From the NCBI RefSeq assembly GCF_017744675.1, contig NZ_JAGIAV010000001.1:583666-647665 (forward strand): 64,000 bases of DNA, in the 5' to 3' direction. The notes beneath the pieces are model-generated. The model searched no databases, was not told where the DNA came from, and worked only from the letters and a program-made list of their open reading frames with translations. Shown here piece by piece: positions 24,060-32,595 of this stretch (position 1 is its first letter; every line of letters begins with the position of its first letter). This DNA comes from Flavobacterium sp. GTDB taxonomy: Bacteria; Bacteroidota; Bacteroidia; Flavobacteriales; Flavobacteriaceae. The translations under genes and the position numbers were made by a program.

Positions 24060-27000
24060 TTATTTTTTCTTTAAAACGATTAAAGCATGTTCTTCAGAAA
24101 CCACTTCAAAATCTTTCAGCTGATTTTTCACATTAGAACAATTCACTAAAATTATAGATGAAACGGTTGAAATTAACTTTTCGATTTTCTCTAAATCGCT
24201 TTCATCCGAAACTAAAAGAATATCATAATGATTCTCAAGTGCCGATTCTAATTTTTCGAGATAATATATTTTTCGTTTACAAATGATATAATTCGTTTTG
24301 GCAACGAGCAATTTTTCTTCATCATTTATAAAAGAAAATATTTTTCGCTGTGGCTCTTGCAGCGCCAGCAAAACATCCAATTGGCCATAATCGTTTCCTA
24401 AATGCAGCACTTTTGCTTTTGGCGTAATGTATTTGTTTAGGTTATAATACGTTTCAAGATTCTGTTTTAAATCTTTTTTTACGCTATTTCCAATTTCGAT
24501 CTCTTTGTAATCGTAACTGTTAATAAGCATCGTTTTGAAATAATCTGGACCTTCAAGCTCTTGTCTAATTTTGCGATATTCGGCTTTAAAGAAATTACTT
24601 ATCTGTTTCGTTCTTTCAGTATAATTTGTTCCAAATGAAAGATTTTCTGGCGTAATTCGCTCTAAAATAGTAACCGTCAATTTTCCGTGATGAATGACAA
24701 AATCACCTTTCGGAATTAACTCTGAAGCGCCATGAATAACCACAGGCAGAATGTCTATTTTAAATTCTTCGGCAAGGAAAAACGCGCCTTTATGAAACCT
24801 CTTAATGACATTGTTTTCTGAGCGGGTTCCTTCCGGAAAAACCATCAGCGAATATCCTTCGTTTACTTTTTTACGCAAATGTTCAACTCCACCTTCAAGA
24901 CCTTCAGAAACAGGATAAAAACCCGCTTTTCTCACCACACCTCCAAAAATAGGAGAGTTGTAAACCCAGTCGCTTACCAAGAAAATGATTTTCGGGCTTA
25001 GCATTCCGATGGCTAAAATGTCTAGAAACGAAGAATGATTGGCGATAATTACCGCTGGTTTTTCGAAAGTTTCATTGAAATTATTAACGACTTTTTTGCG
25101 AATAAACGGATTTGAATACAATACCGACTTCATGAATTTTGAAACCACATATCGGAAAGCTTTCATTTTTGACTTTTTACTGAAAGGCAAAATCGGCATT
25201 ATGGTAAAACTGAAAATCGACATTACGATTCCGCCCAAACCATAATAAGCAAACGAAATGACGCCATGAATAAAAGTGCGCAATTGAAAGGGCGGATTTC
25301 CTTTTTTCGGACGATTCGATAAAAAGAGCTTGAATAAAATTGGATAGAAAATAAATGTAATAATCAATGCCGCAAAAACCCCGATTAATGAAACCAGTGA
25401 AATTGAAGTAAGCGCAGGATGTTTGGCAAAAATCATGGCGCCGATTCCTAAAATGGTCGTGATTACCGCCAAGATGATTGAGGTTCTGTAAATAGCAATT
25501 TCGTTGACTCCATTAGAATATTCTTTTTGTAATGCACTCGTCATGAAAATACTAAAATCGACTCCGTGACCAAAAATCAAGGTGCAGACAATCATACTGA
25601 AAATATTCATCTGAATGCCAAAAAGGCCCATAATTCCTGCTGTCACAATTCCTGTTAAAGCAATTGGAATACAGCTGATAATAACCAATTCGATTCTTCG
25701 GAAAAAGAAAAATAGAATTAAAATTACGGCTACGAAAGAATAATTGACAAGCGAATTAAAATCGGTTTTTAAAGTGCTAAAAAATGTTTCGTTCATCTGC
25801 TGACGATCGATAGCAATTACATTTTCTGTTTTTGATGCTGATTTTACAAAAGCATCTCGCTGTTCTGGAGCCACTTTTACTAAAGTAGAAATGGTGTAAA
25901 AACCATTTTTTGCCGTTATAAATTCTTGTAATTGAAGTGCTTTTATTTGAAGATAATCATTGGCAGAAATCAGTTTGAAATCAGAATCTAATTGGTCAAA
26001 AAACAAATTGTATGTTGAAGGTTTAAAACCAAGTTTAGCGCCTTCTGCAATTAATTCTGATCTTACGAATTGTTTTTTCTGTGGAGTCCAGAACGAATTC
26101 CATTTCTCGATTTTTTGTAGTTGTGCCGCCTGAGAAAGCACAATTCCGCCAACCGAACTGAAATTTAAAATTTTATGCTGTTGTTTTTCCTGATTTAAAT
26201 TTTCGAAAAGACGACTATTATGCTGTAAAGCTTCTTCCATCGTTTTTCCGTAAGAAGCTACATAAATGGTTTTGGAAGTTAAACTCGTGCTTTCTTCCAA
26301 TTGTTTTTCTGCCGCTTTAATTTCTTTCGGAATAAAATTCAGCTGTGATAAATCGTTATTGAAACCAACATCGTTATACGTAAAACAGCAAATAATAGTG
26401 ATGATAACGCAAAGTCCGATTAAGATTTTACTGTTGTGAAAAGAAAAATGAGCCATTTTATCGATGACATTTTTCTTGTGTTCTTCGGGATTTTCTTTTG
26501 GTTTGTATAAATGCGGCACAATTAAAAGCGAGAAAATTCCAGTTGCCATAACAATTACAGCAGCAAAAATTCCGAGATCGTTCAGCGCGTCCGATTTTAC
26601 AAAAAGCAAGCATAAAAAGGCAACCGCAGTTGTAGAACTGCTCATGATTACAGGCATTGTAATGTCTTTGTACAAGGTTTTTACATCGCTGTTATGTTTG
26701 TAATGCGTGAGAATATGAATGGAATAATCAATTGTGATTCCGAGTAGAATGGAGCCAATTCCTAATGAAATGGCAGAAATCTGTTCTCTAACAAAATATA
26801 AAAACGCAACGGCAAACAAACCTCCAAAAACCGTTGGAAGAAAAATAATTAACGGAACAAGAAGTTTTCTATAAAATAAAATCAAGATCAGCATTAAGGT
26901 AAACATCGCGATGGATGTTGTTAGAATAATATCTCCTTTAATCTGATTGGCATTGGCAACAGCAATTAAAGCCGAACCAAAATAACTGATCGAAGTTTTG

Positions 27001-27734
27001 CCTTTAAATTTCTGATTTAGATTTTCCTGAATCGATTTTAGTTTTTCGGCAAAAATGGTATTCTTTTCTGTTTCGCTCGACGGAATATTCGAAGTGATAA
27101 AAAGCAGCAATTTCTTTTTATCCTTTGTCATTACAAAACCATTTTCCAGCGTAAAATCGTCGCCAATATTTAATTGCTGTAATTTTTTTAAAGCGATAAA
27201 AGAAATCCCAAACGGATCTTGCTGAATAAAATCTCTTGTGATAAATCCAGACGGAGAAATAATCGATTTGTAATTTCCTTGAACGGTTGCCTCGATACTG
27301 TCTTTTTGCAGCTTCTTTTCGATAGCAGCATAATCTTTATCATCTAGAAAAAGCGGTAGATTATTGTAAACAAAATCGATAGTTTCTTGAATGTTTTCTT
27401 CGTCAATTTTTCCTTGAATTCCAGTTATGTAAGGTTTGCAGGATTTAGAAACGCTGTCTGAAAATACGGTTGCCATTTCTTTTAAATCCTCGGCAGAACC
27501 GTTTTTATCCAAGCTAAAAATTACGGTAGTTTTATCGGCAAAGTTTAATTGTTTTAAAACTTTGGCGGTAACATCAGCTTTATCGTTGGTCGGAATAAGT
27601 TTGGTGATGTCTTCTTCAAATTTCAATCTTGAAGCAAAGAAGCCAAAAACAGCAAGCATCAAAACAGCCAAAAGCACCGATAGCGTTTTTCTTCGGGTTA
27701 CAAACAAATGAATGGCATAGAAATATTGATGCAT
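24060..27734 (-). CDS. MMPL/RND exporter fused to a PlsC acyltransferase and a methyltransferase-like tail
   Basis: A 1224-residue membrane protein in three parts. Residues 1-860 have the MMPL plan: an N-terminal helix, a periplasmic domain, a five-to-six helix bundle, and the same again. The region around 880-1060 is a lysophosphatidate-acyltransferase domain with NHSSFLD (H900, D905) and FPEGTRSENN. From about 1090 on comes a Rossmann-like segment with VLHLGNDYGQ, resembling a degenerate SAM-binding motif. MMPL proteins move lipids to the periplasm; the fused acyltransferase suggests that the cargo is acylated at the membrane. It is the largest gene of the cluster and abuts the desaturase-like gene. 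Confidence 0.88.
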   Translation of the reverse strand: MHQYFYAIHLFVTRRKTLSVLLAVLMLAVFGFFASRLKFEEDITKLIPTNDKADVTAKVLKQLNFADKTTVIFSLDKNGSAEDLKEMATVFSDSVSKSCKPYITGIQGKIDEENIQETIDFVYNNLPLFLDDKDYAAIEKKLQKDSIEATVQGNYKSIISPSGFITRDFIQQDPFGISFIALKKLQQLNIGDDFTLENGFVMTKDKKKLLLFITSNIPSSETEKNTIFAEKLKSIQENLNQKFKGKTSISYFGSALIAVANANQIKGDIILTTSIAMFTLMLILILFYRKLLVPLIIFLPTVFGGLFAVAFLYFVREQISAISLGIGSILLGITIDYSIHILTHYKHNSDVKTLYKDITMPVIMSSSTTAVAFLCLLFVKSDALNDLGIFAAVIVMATGIFSLLIVPHLYKPKENPEEHKKNVIDKMAHFSFHNSKILIGLCVIITIICCFTYNDVGFNNDLSQLNFIPKEIKAAEKQLEESTSLTSKTIYVASYGKTMEEALQHNSRLFENLNQEKQQHKILNFSSVGGIVLSQAAQLQKIEKWNSFWTPQKKQFVRSELIAEGAKLGFKPSTYNLFFDQLDSDFKLISANDYLQIKALQLQEFITAKNGFYTISTLVKVAPEQRDAFVKSASKTENVIAIDRQQMNETFFSTLKTDFNSLVNYSFVAVILILFFFFRRIELVIISCIPIALTGIVTAGIMGLFGIQMNIFSMIVCTLIFGHGVDFSIFMTSALQKEYSNGVNEIAIYRTSIILAVITTILGIGAMIFAKHPALTSISLVSLIGVFAALIITFIFYPILFKLFLSNRPKKGNPPFQLRTFIHGVISFAYYGLGGIVMSIFSFTIMPILPFSKKSKMKAFRYVVSKFMKSVLYSNPFIRKKVVNNFNETFEKPAVIIANHSSFLDILAIGMLSPKIIFLVSDWVYNSPIFGGVVRKAGFYPVSEGLEGGVEHLRKKVNEGYSLMVFPEGTRSENNVIKRFHKGAFFLAEEFKIDILPVVIHGASELIPKGDFVIHHGKLTVTILERITPENLSFGTNYTERTKQISNFFKAEYRKIRQELEGPDYFKTMLINSYDYKEIEIGNSVKKDLKQNLETYYNLNKYITPKAKVLHLGNDYGQLDVLLALQEPQRKIFSFINDEEKLLVAKTNYIICKRKIYYLEKLESALENHYDILLVSDESDLEKIEKLISTVSSIILVNCSNVKNQLKDFEVVSEEHALIVLKKK

Positions 27735-27756
27735 GATTATCGCTTAAGTTTTTTAA

Positions 27757-27810
27757 GCCACGAATTTCACGAATTTTCACGAATTAATTTGTGCTAATTT
27801 GTGAAATTCG
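27757..27810. repeat. CACGAATT-family inverted repeat
   Basis: GCCACGAATTTCACGAATTT on the left and GTGAAATTCG (27801-27810) on the right form a short imperfect inverted repeat of the same family as the ~105 bp elements at 56180 and 59844. It separates the GT2 gene from the MMPL gene. Confidence 0.6.
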
Positions 27811-27823
27811 AAGGAAACATAAC

Positions 27824-28999
27824 TTAAATAGTTGTTTTGTTTTTAGAACTAAAAGTCGTTAAAAGTAAATAACTTATCAAACCAACTGTTAGTGCAGAAA
27901 CGGATGCTAAAATAAGACTTCCTACGATATATTGTGTAGCATTTTTTTGAATATCGTCGAGCGTAATCGAACTGTCTAAAACCAATGGCGCATCGCTGGT
28001 TACAAACACACTCCCAACTTGAAGTGAAGCATAAATAATAAACGGAATAAAAGGCGGGAAACTTACGTTTGACGTAAGATAGGCAATCACTTTGTTAAGT
28101 CTGAACAGAGCAGCAAAAGTAAAAAGCAATACAGTTTGAAATCCCCAGAAAGGCGAAAGTCCAATAAAAATACCTAAAGCGATTGCTGCAGATTTTTTAA
28201 AATTAGAATCTTTACTTTCTAAAATATCTTCTAGAAAAAATCTCTTAAAACCTTTTTTTTTTGCTCTTCTAAAAAAATCTCTCGGTTTTATGTACAGCAA
28301 AGCATTGGTTACCAAAACGGTATTCAAAATACTAATGCGGGTAAAATCTTGAAAGGGACGAAAATGAGAAACTCTTTCTGCCGGATCGTATAAAACTTGA
28401 ATCGGAATATTTTTAACGACAACTCCTTTCCATGCAGCGCGCACAATAACTTCGATTTCAAATTCAAATTTATTGGTATAAAAACGTTTTGGCAACAGTC
28501 GAAGCGGATATAATCTAAATCCAGATTGCGTGTCGTCTAGTTTAATTCCGGTTTCAAATTTGAACCAGAAATTAGAAAACTTATTTCCAAAACTGCTTTT
28601 CTTTGGAACATTTTCCTGAGTCATATTTCGGCTCCCAATCAAAAGTGCGTTTGGCTCCTCTTGAATTGCTTCTAAGAAAACAGGAATATCAGCAGCAAAA
28701 TGCTGTCCGTCAGAATCGATTGTAATGGCGTATTCAAAATTCAGTTCTAGTGCTTTTCTAAATCCGTTTCTTAGTGCTCTTCCTTTTCCTAGATTTTTAG
28801 GATGTTGAATTTGAGTGAGCTGAGAATATGATTTTAAGATTTCGCTTGTAGAATCTGTAGAGCCGTCATTGACAATAATGACATTTGTCGTGAAATCTAA
28901 AATAGAATCCAATACTTTTTTCAGCGTTTTTTGATTATTGTACGTTGGTACAATAACGCAAAAGTTAGTCGAACTAAGTAATTCCTGCTGTGATTTCAT
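27824..28999 (-). CDS. GT2 glycosyltransferase with C-terminal DUF2062 membrane domain
   Basis: A 391-residue protein. The N-terminal 230 residues are a family-2 glycosyltransferase: CVIVPTYNNQKTLKKVLDSI (14-33), VNDGSTDS, and the metal-binding TIDSDGQH (D95, D97). Residues about 265-391 are a DUF2062 domain with helices (ALGIFIGLSPFWGFQTVLL and following). GT2 proteins with this tail occur in aryl-polyene clusters and may glycosylate a lipid or pigment at the inner membrane; the sugar is unknown. The gene follows 16 bases after a small secreted-protein gene. Confidence 0.87.
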   Translation of the reverse strand: MKSQQELLSSTNFCVIVPTYNNQKTLKKVLDSILDFTTNVIIVNDGSTDSTSEILKSYSQLTQIQHPKNLGKGRALRNGFRKALELNFEYAITIDSDGQHFAADIPVFLEAIQEEPNALLIGSRNMTQENVPKKSSFGNKFSNFWFKFETGIKLDDTQSGFRLYPLRLLPKRFYTNKFEFEIEVIVRAAWKGVVVKNIPIQVLYDPAERVSHFRPFQDFTRISILNTVLVTNALLYIKPRDFFRRAKKKGFKRFFLEDILESKDSNFKKSAAIALGIFIGLSPFWGFQTVLLFTFAALFRLNKVIAYLTSNVSFPPFIPFIIYASLQVGSVFVTSDAPLVLDSSITLDDIQKNATQYIVGSLILASVSALTVGLISYLLLTTFSSKNKTTI

Positions 29000-29015
29000 G
29001 TGGTATTTTTTGAAC

Positions 29016-29501
29016 TTACTTTACAAACTGCTTCTCTTTTTCAGAGAAACTTTTAGATTGCAAAACAAAGTCTTTAAGATAATCTTTCAAAGCCGCACTT
29101 TGCGATGCATAATACGTCGTGATGAATTTTTTATCTTCTTTAATGTTTTTCTTGTAGCCCGTAATGCCAGGAACATCTTCCTGAACACTTAGTCTTATCA
29201 TTCGCATTTCGATATTGCTTGGATCACTTTTTATGGTTGCCTCAAGTAATTTTGCACCTTCTTTAAAGCGATCCATTTTCTGGCCTAATTTCTTTTCAAA
29301 TTTAGAATCCACTAAAATTGAAGCGGCTTTATAAGCCACTAAAATTTTATCATCATTATTGGAAACTCCCGAAAGTTTTGCTACAAATTCTTTGGCATTA
29401 TTTTCAGATTTTGCCACATCAGCATACATTTTTCGAATCGAAGTCAAATCTGGCGTTCCGAATAAATTAACCCATAAAAGTAATGTCAGTAAGAATTTCA
29501 T
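29016..29501 (-). CDS. Small exported protein of unknown function
   Basis: A 161-residue protein with an N-terminal hydrophobic segment (MKFLLTLLLWVNLFG, about 1-15) that reads as a signal peptide, and then an all-helical, lysine-rich body without recognised motif (SIRKMYADVAKSENNAKEFV and onward). It lies 2 bases after a FabZ-like dehydratase gene and 16 before the GT2 gene, so it is certainly expressed with the pigment genes. A periplasmic role is inferred from the signal only. Confidence 0.7.
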   Translation of the reverse strand: MKFLLTLLLWVNLFGTPDLTSIRKMYADVAKSENNAKEFVAKLSGVSNNDDKILVAYKAASILVDSKFEKKLGQKMDRFKEGAKLLEATIKSDPSNIEMRMIRLSVQEDVPGITGYKKNIKEDKKFITTYYASQSAALKDYLKDFVLQSKSFSEKEKQFVK

Positions 29502-29503
29502 AA

Positions 29504-29875
29504 TTATATTTTTTTGTACACCGTACTCAGTTTAAGAGCAATGGTGTCATTAAAGTACGTCGTGTTTTTCACTTTTACCAAACCGTCTTCAGTTGTTGTA
29601 ACATCTAGTTCCAATCTTAATTCTGGGGTAACTTCAGGATTAATAAGCGCCATGAATTTTACATTTGCCAAAGACTGAATCATCAGCGAACTTTTAGTAA
29701 TAGATTCTGTAAGTTCTTTAATAATCTGAATCATGCAAACACCAGGCATAATAGGATTTCCAGGAAAATGCCCTTTAAAAACCTCATGTTTAGCATTGAC
29801 CAAAATTGTAATCGTATATTTTGAATCAGATGTTTTTTCTTCTGATAGAATTTTATAAAAATCTTGTAAAATCAT
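29504..29875 (-). CDS. FabZ-like hotdog dehydratase with altered active site
   Basis: A 123-residue single hotdog domain of the beta-hydroxyacyl-ACP dehydratase type. The histidine motif is intact (KGHFPGNPIMPGV, H36), but the acidic residue that FabZ carries 14 positions later is Q50 (CMIQII) here. Such a change would weaken classical dehydratase chemistry, so the protein may be a thioester-binding or isomerase-like partner, or use a nearby residue such as E54. It starts inside the stop of the beta-barrel gene upstream (4-base overlap, 29872-29875). Confidence 0.82.
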   Translation of the reverse strand: MILQDFYKILSEEKTSDSKYTITILVNAKHEVFKGHFPGNPIMPGVCMIQIIKELTESITKSSLMIQSLANVKFMALINPEVTPELRLELDVTTTEDGLVKVKNTTYFNDTIALKLSTVYKKI

Positions 29876-30522
29876 ATTTTTTGTTTTCCAAATGTATAAG
29901 CAGCACCTAATTGAAACACTAAGTTATTGCTATCACTACTTTCATCATAATAATTAATAAAAGCATTCGTAAATCCTTTTTTCACTCTCGCTTCAAATGC
30001 AATACCATTTTTCAAGCTGTATCCTAAGCCTGCAATAATTCCTAAGTCGATATCTTGACCTTTATTAAAATTGTATTCTTTTTCTTTAGGTTCTACTTTT
30101 ATGTTATCAGCAATTAAAATATCAGCAAAAGGTCCCGCTAGTGCATACAAATTTTCAGTAAAATTAAACTTATTTATAGTAATTGCTGAAATATATTGTA
30201 ATGAAGCATCTACTGTTCCGCTAACAGAAGTTGTTGTATATGTATTTGTTTGCGGATTATAAACACTTGTTGTGCCCATATCGGCTGTTCCTTTTCCACC
30301 TTGTCTTGAATATGTTAATTCAGGTTGTAACGTATAAACTCTTCCAAGTTTTAAAGCTCCAAAACCACCGATGTAAAAATCTGTTTTGGTGCCAAGATCA
30401 GTATTTGTTAGTTTAGAAATGTTAACTCCGGCATGAATACCAGGTTTAAATGTTACTTGTGCTTGTGTTGTTATAAATGCAAAAAAAGTTAATGCGATTA
30501 TCGCTAAATTCTGTTTAGTCAT
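29872..30522 (-). CDS. Outer-membrane beta-barrel protein (paralogue 1)
   Basis: A 216-residue porin-like protein: signal peptide 1-21 (TQAQ end), then alternating strands ending in the aromatic YTFGKQKI that marks outer-membrane barrels. It belongs to the small 8-strand barrel family common in Bacteroidota (outer membrane protein beta-barrel type). Residues FYIGGFG...LQPELTYSRQGG match the next gene (30637) in FYIGGLV...LQPEINYSRQGD, so the two are tandem paralogues. They sit in the middle of the pigment genes, with translational overlap to the dehydratase. Confidence 0.85.
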   Translation of the reverse strand: MTKQNLAIIALTFFAFITTQAQVTFKPGIHAGVNISKLTNTDLGTKTDFYIGGFGALKLGRVYTLQPELTYSRQGGKGTADMGTTSVYNPQTNTYTTTSVSGTVDASLQYISAITINKFNFTENLYALAGPFADILIADNIKVEPKEKEYNFNKGQDIDLGIIAGLGYSLKNGIAFEARVKKGFTNAFINYYDESSDSNNLVFQLGAAYTFGKQKI

Positions 30523-30636
30523 GTTTTATTTTTCTTTATTTAAAAGAAGCTTATTTCCCAATTGAATTAATGTTTGTTTTACAATCTTCAAATAAATAAT
30601 AATTATTGGAGTCGTTTTGATACTAATCGTTACTTT

Positions 30637-31224
30637 TTATTTTGTCTTGAAAGTATAGCTAATACCAATCTGGAAAACCTGATTTAAAATTACCTGATCA
30701 TAATAGTAGCCATCATTTATACCTTCGTAACCATAAATATCTAACAATCCTTGTTTGAATCGAGCTTCAAATGTTAAACCATTTGGCAGCGTATAACCCA
30801 AACCACCAACAAATGCAAGATCAACATCTTCTGGATCAGTATTAATATAATTATCGCTAACCTTTAAATCTAAAGATGGTCCGCCCAATATATGAAAACC
30901 TCCACCACCAAAATTAAATTTTGCAACCGCTCCAAGTGTTACATAATTCAGCTCATAATTTTCAGAATAGTAACGGCCATTTTCAAAATATCTTCCTCTA
31001 TCTCCTTGTCTAGAATAATTTATCTCTGGCTGTAACGAGAAAAATTTATTGAATTTAATATCGACTAACCCACCAATATAAAAATCGGTTTTAGAACTAT
31101 TGTCGTCAATATTGGTTAATGTCGAGACATTCAAACCTCCTCTAAGTCCAGGGCTAACTCTTACCTGCGCATTTGCTTGGATTCCGATAAATAAAACAAA
31201 TGCAAGTACAGCAAATTTTTTCAT
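30637..31224 (-). CDS. Outer-membrane beta-barrel protein (paralogue 2)
   Basis: A 195-residue barrel with signal peptide (1-19, IQANAQ end) and a C-terminal strand FQIGISYTFKTK. Its sequence is parallel to the gene at 29872 over the whole length (VSPGLRGGLNVSTLTNID against FKPGIHAGVNISKLTNTD), indicating a local duplication. Location in the outer membrane, where flexirubins are found, makes a role in holding or placing the pigment possible, though such barrels are common and often unrelated. The 114-base gap to paralogue 1 is AT-rich without a clear promoter. Confidence 0.85.
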   Translation of the reverse strand: MKKFAVLAFVLFIGIQANAQVRVSPGLRGGLNVSTLTNIDDNSSKTDFYIGGLVDIKFNKFFSLQPEINYSRQGDRGRYFENGRYYSENYELNYVTLGAVAKFNFGGGGFHILGGPSLDLKVSDNYINTDPEDVDLAFVGGLGYTLPNGLTFEARFKQGLLDIYGYEGINDGYYYDQVILNQVFQIGISYTFKTK

Positions 31225-31261
31225 TTCTAATTGATTTAAAGTTTATGATTAGTTTAATTTT

Positions 31262-31897
31262 CTATTCTGATTGTAACTGCTGTAAATCGATTCTCAGCTT
31301 AATATTTTGATGAATTATTTGAATCTTCTCGGCAAAAATATTGTTTTCTGAATTGAAAAGCAGTGTAAATTTTTCTTTTGTTTTGGAGGCATGAACGATC
31401 TTTTCTAGTTTTTGATCTTTTTTGGAGATAAAAATATAATTGTCGCGTTTGCCATCTTCCGATTTGTAAATGTTATCAGATTCGTTTTCGAATTGTTCCT
31501 GAATCTGATATTCTTTCTTTAATAGCACTCTAAAATCTTCTTTTAAAGTATTAATCAATATTTTTCGATCTAATTCTGAAACAATAGAATTGACTTTAAA
31601 ATCGGTTTCTGAGATTTCAAAATCCATTAATTTATTTCCAAATTCGGTTGTAAAAACTACTCGATGTGTAGTTTCGTTTATTTTTTTGGCAATGAAAATT
31701 CCAGACAATTCATTTCCGTAAACACTGATATTGGTTTTATAAACATAATCGGCTTTTGAATCTGTGAAATACGGAACCGTGTAAGACGTTTTGTCTAATT
31801 TTTTGGGCGTATAATTTTTGGTGACCGAGCCACAAGAAATTAATACGATTGCCAAAAAGCAATTAATTAGTAAAAACTGAATCGTCGATTTTTGCAT
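31262..31897 (-). CDS. Hypothetical lipoprotein of the pigment cluster
   Basis: A 211-residue lipoprotein with lipobox VLISC (C22) followed by GSVTKN. The mature region is a beta-rich domain (YVYKTNISVYGNELSGIFIA, THRVVFTTEFGNKLMDF) that could be a LolB- or LolA-like half-barrel, but I do not recognise a family with certainty. It starts 35 bases inside the end of the LolA-like gene, a long overlap which ties the two together. A LolA-like carrier with a lipoprotein acceptor would parallel LolA/LolB; this is inference. Confidence 0.72.
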   Translation of the reverse strand: MQKSTIQFLLINCFLAIVLISCGSVTKNYTPKKLDKTSYTVPYFTDSKADYVYKTNISVYGNELSGIFIAKKINETTHRVVFTTEFGNKLMDFEISETDFKVNSIVSELDRKILINTLKEDFRVLLKKEYQIQEQFENESDNIYKSEDGKRDNYIFISKKDQKLEKIVHASKTKEKFTLLFNSENNIFAEKIQIIHQNIKLRIDLQQLQSE

Positions 31898-32489
31898 TGA
31901 TCACTTTATTTTTAAGTACAATTCGGGTATAATCTTCAGATGATTCTAACAATTTTACCTGAACAACGGTTGCCTCTTCTTTATCAAAAGTCAGTTCGAT
32001 TTGTTTGATGTATTTTTTCAGCGTTGCATCTTTCGGAATAAATTTCGCCAGATTCTGACCTTTCAATTTAAAGTATGAAATGGTAAACTCTTTATCATCA
32101 AACATATTGCCACTCACACTTCCCACAATCAGTTTATTGATTCGAGCAAAGATTTTACTATTCCCAATATCAACAGCGCTTTTCTTTCCTTCGTCGTTAA
32201 TTAGGATTTTTCCGTTCTTGAAAACAATGCTGTAATTGTATGGTTTTTTGTATTGCCAAGACAAAAGCGCAGGCTCTTTAAAAATCATTTTTCCTGAAGT
32301 CTCAATATCTTTCGATAGAAAATCCAAATGTTTATACTGGACAAAATCAGTAGTCAAAGTTTTGATTTTTTTCGCCACCACATTTACGTCTTGTTTAAAA
32401 GCAGCGATTTCTGCGTCAGTCATTTTTTGTTCCTGAGCAAACAAACTGCCTGAAATAAAAAGAATTAGTAGAGCTATTTTAGTTTTCAT
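31863..32489 (-). CDS. LolA-like periplasmic carrier protein
   Basis: A 208-residue exported protein (signal peptide 1-18, SLFAQ end). The body follows the LolA pattern: TTDFVQYKHLDFLSKDIETSGKMIF (given as strands; about 45-69), LLSWQYKKPYNYSIVFKNGKILI, and the ELTFDKEEATVVQVKL block. LolA carries lipoproteins across the periplasm; aryl-polyene clusters carry such a homologue, presumably to move the lipid-like pigment to the outer membrane. It overlaps the next lipoprotein gene by 35 bases. Confidence 0.85.
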   Translation of the reverse strand: MKTKIALLILFISGSLFAQEQKMTDAEIAAFKQDVNVVAKKIKTLTTDFVQYKHLDFLSKDIETSGKMIFKEPALLSWQYKKPYNYSIVFKNGKILINDEGKKSAVDIGNSKIFARINKLIVGSVSGNMFDDKEFTISYFKLKGQNLAKFIPKDATLKKYIKQIELTFDKEEATVVQVKLLESSEDYTRIVLKNKVINAKIDDSVFTN

Positions 32490-32499
32490 ATTTTTTTAA

Positions 32500-32595
32500 A
32501 TTTTTGCTACAGATTAAAATGATTTCCACAGATTAAATATTTTAAAATCCATTTTTATCCGCGTCTTCGCGCAAGCGAATCCGTTTCATCCGAGT
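32500..32595. repeat. Degraded CACAGATT repeat and small GC hairpin
   Basis: CTACAGATTAAAATGATTT and CCACAGATTAAAT resemble the GCCACAGATT family seen at 60933. The hairpin TTCGC-GCAA-GCGAA (32566-32579) follows. No gene is visible. Confidence 0.45.
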
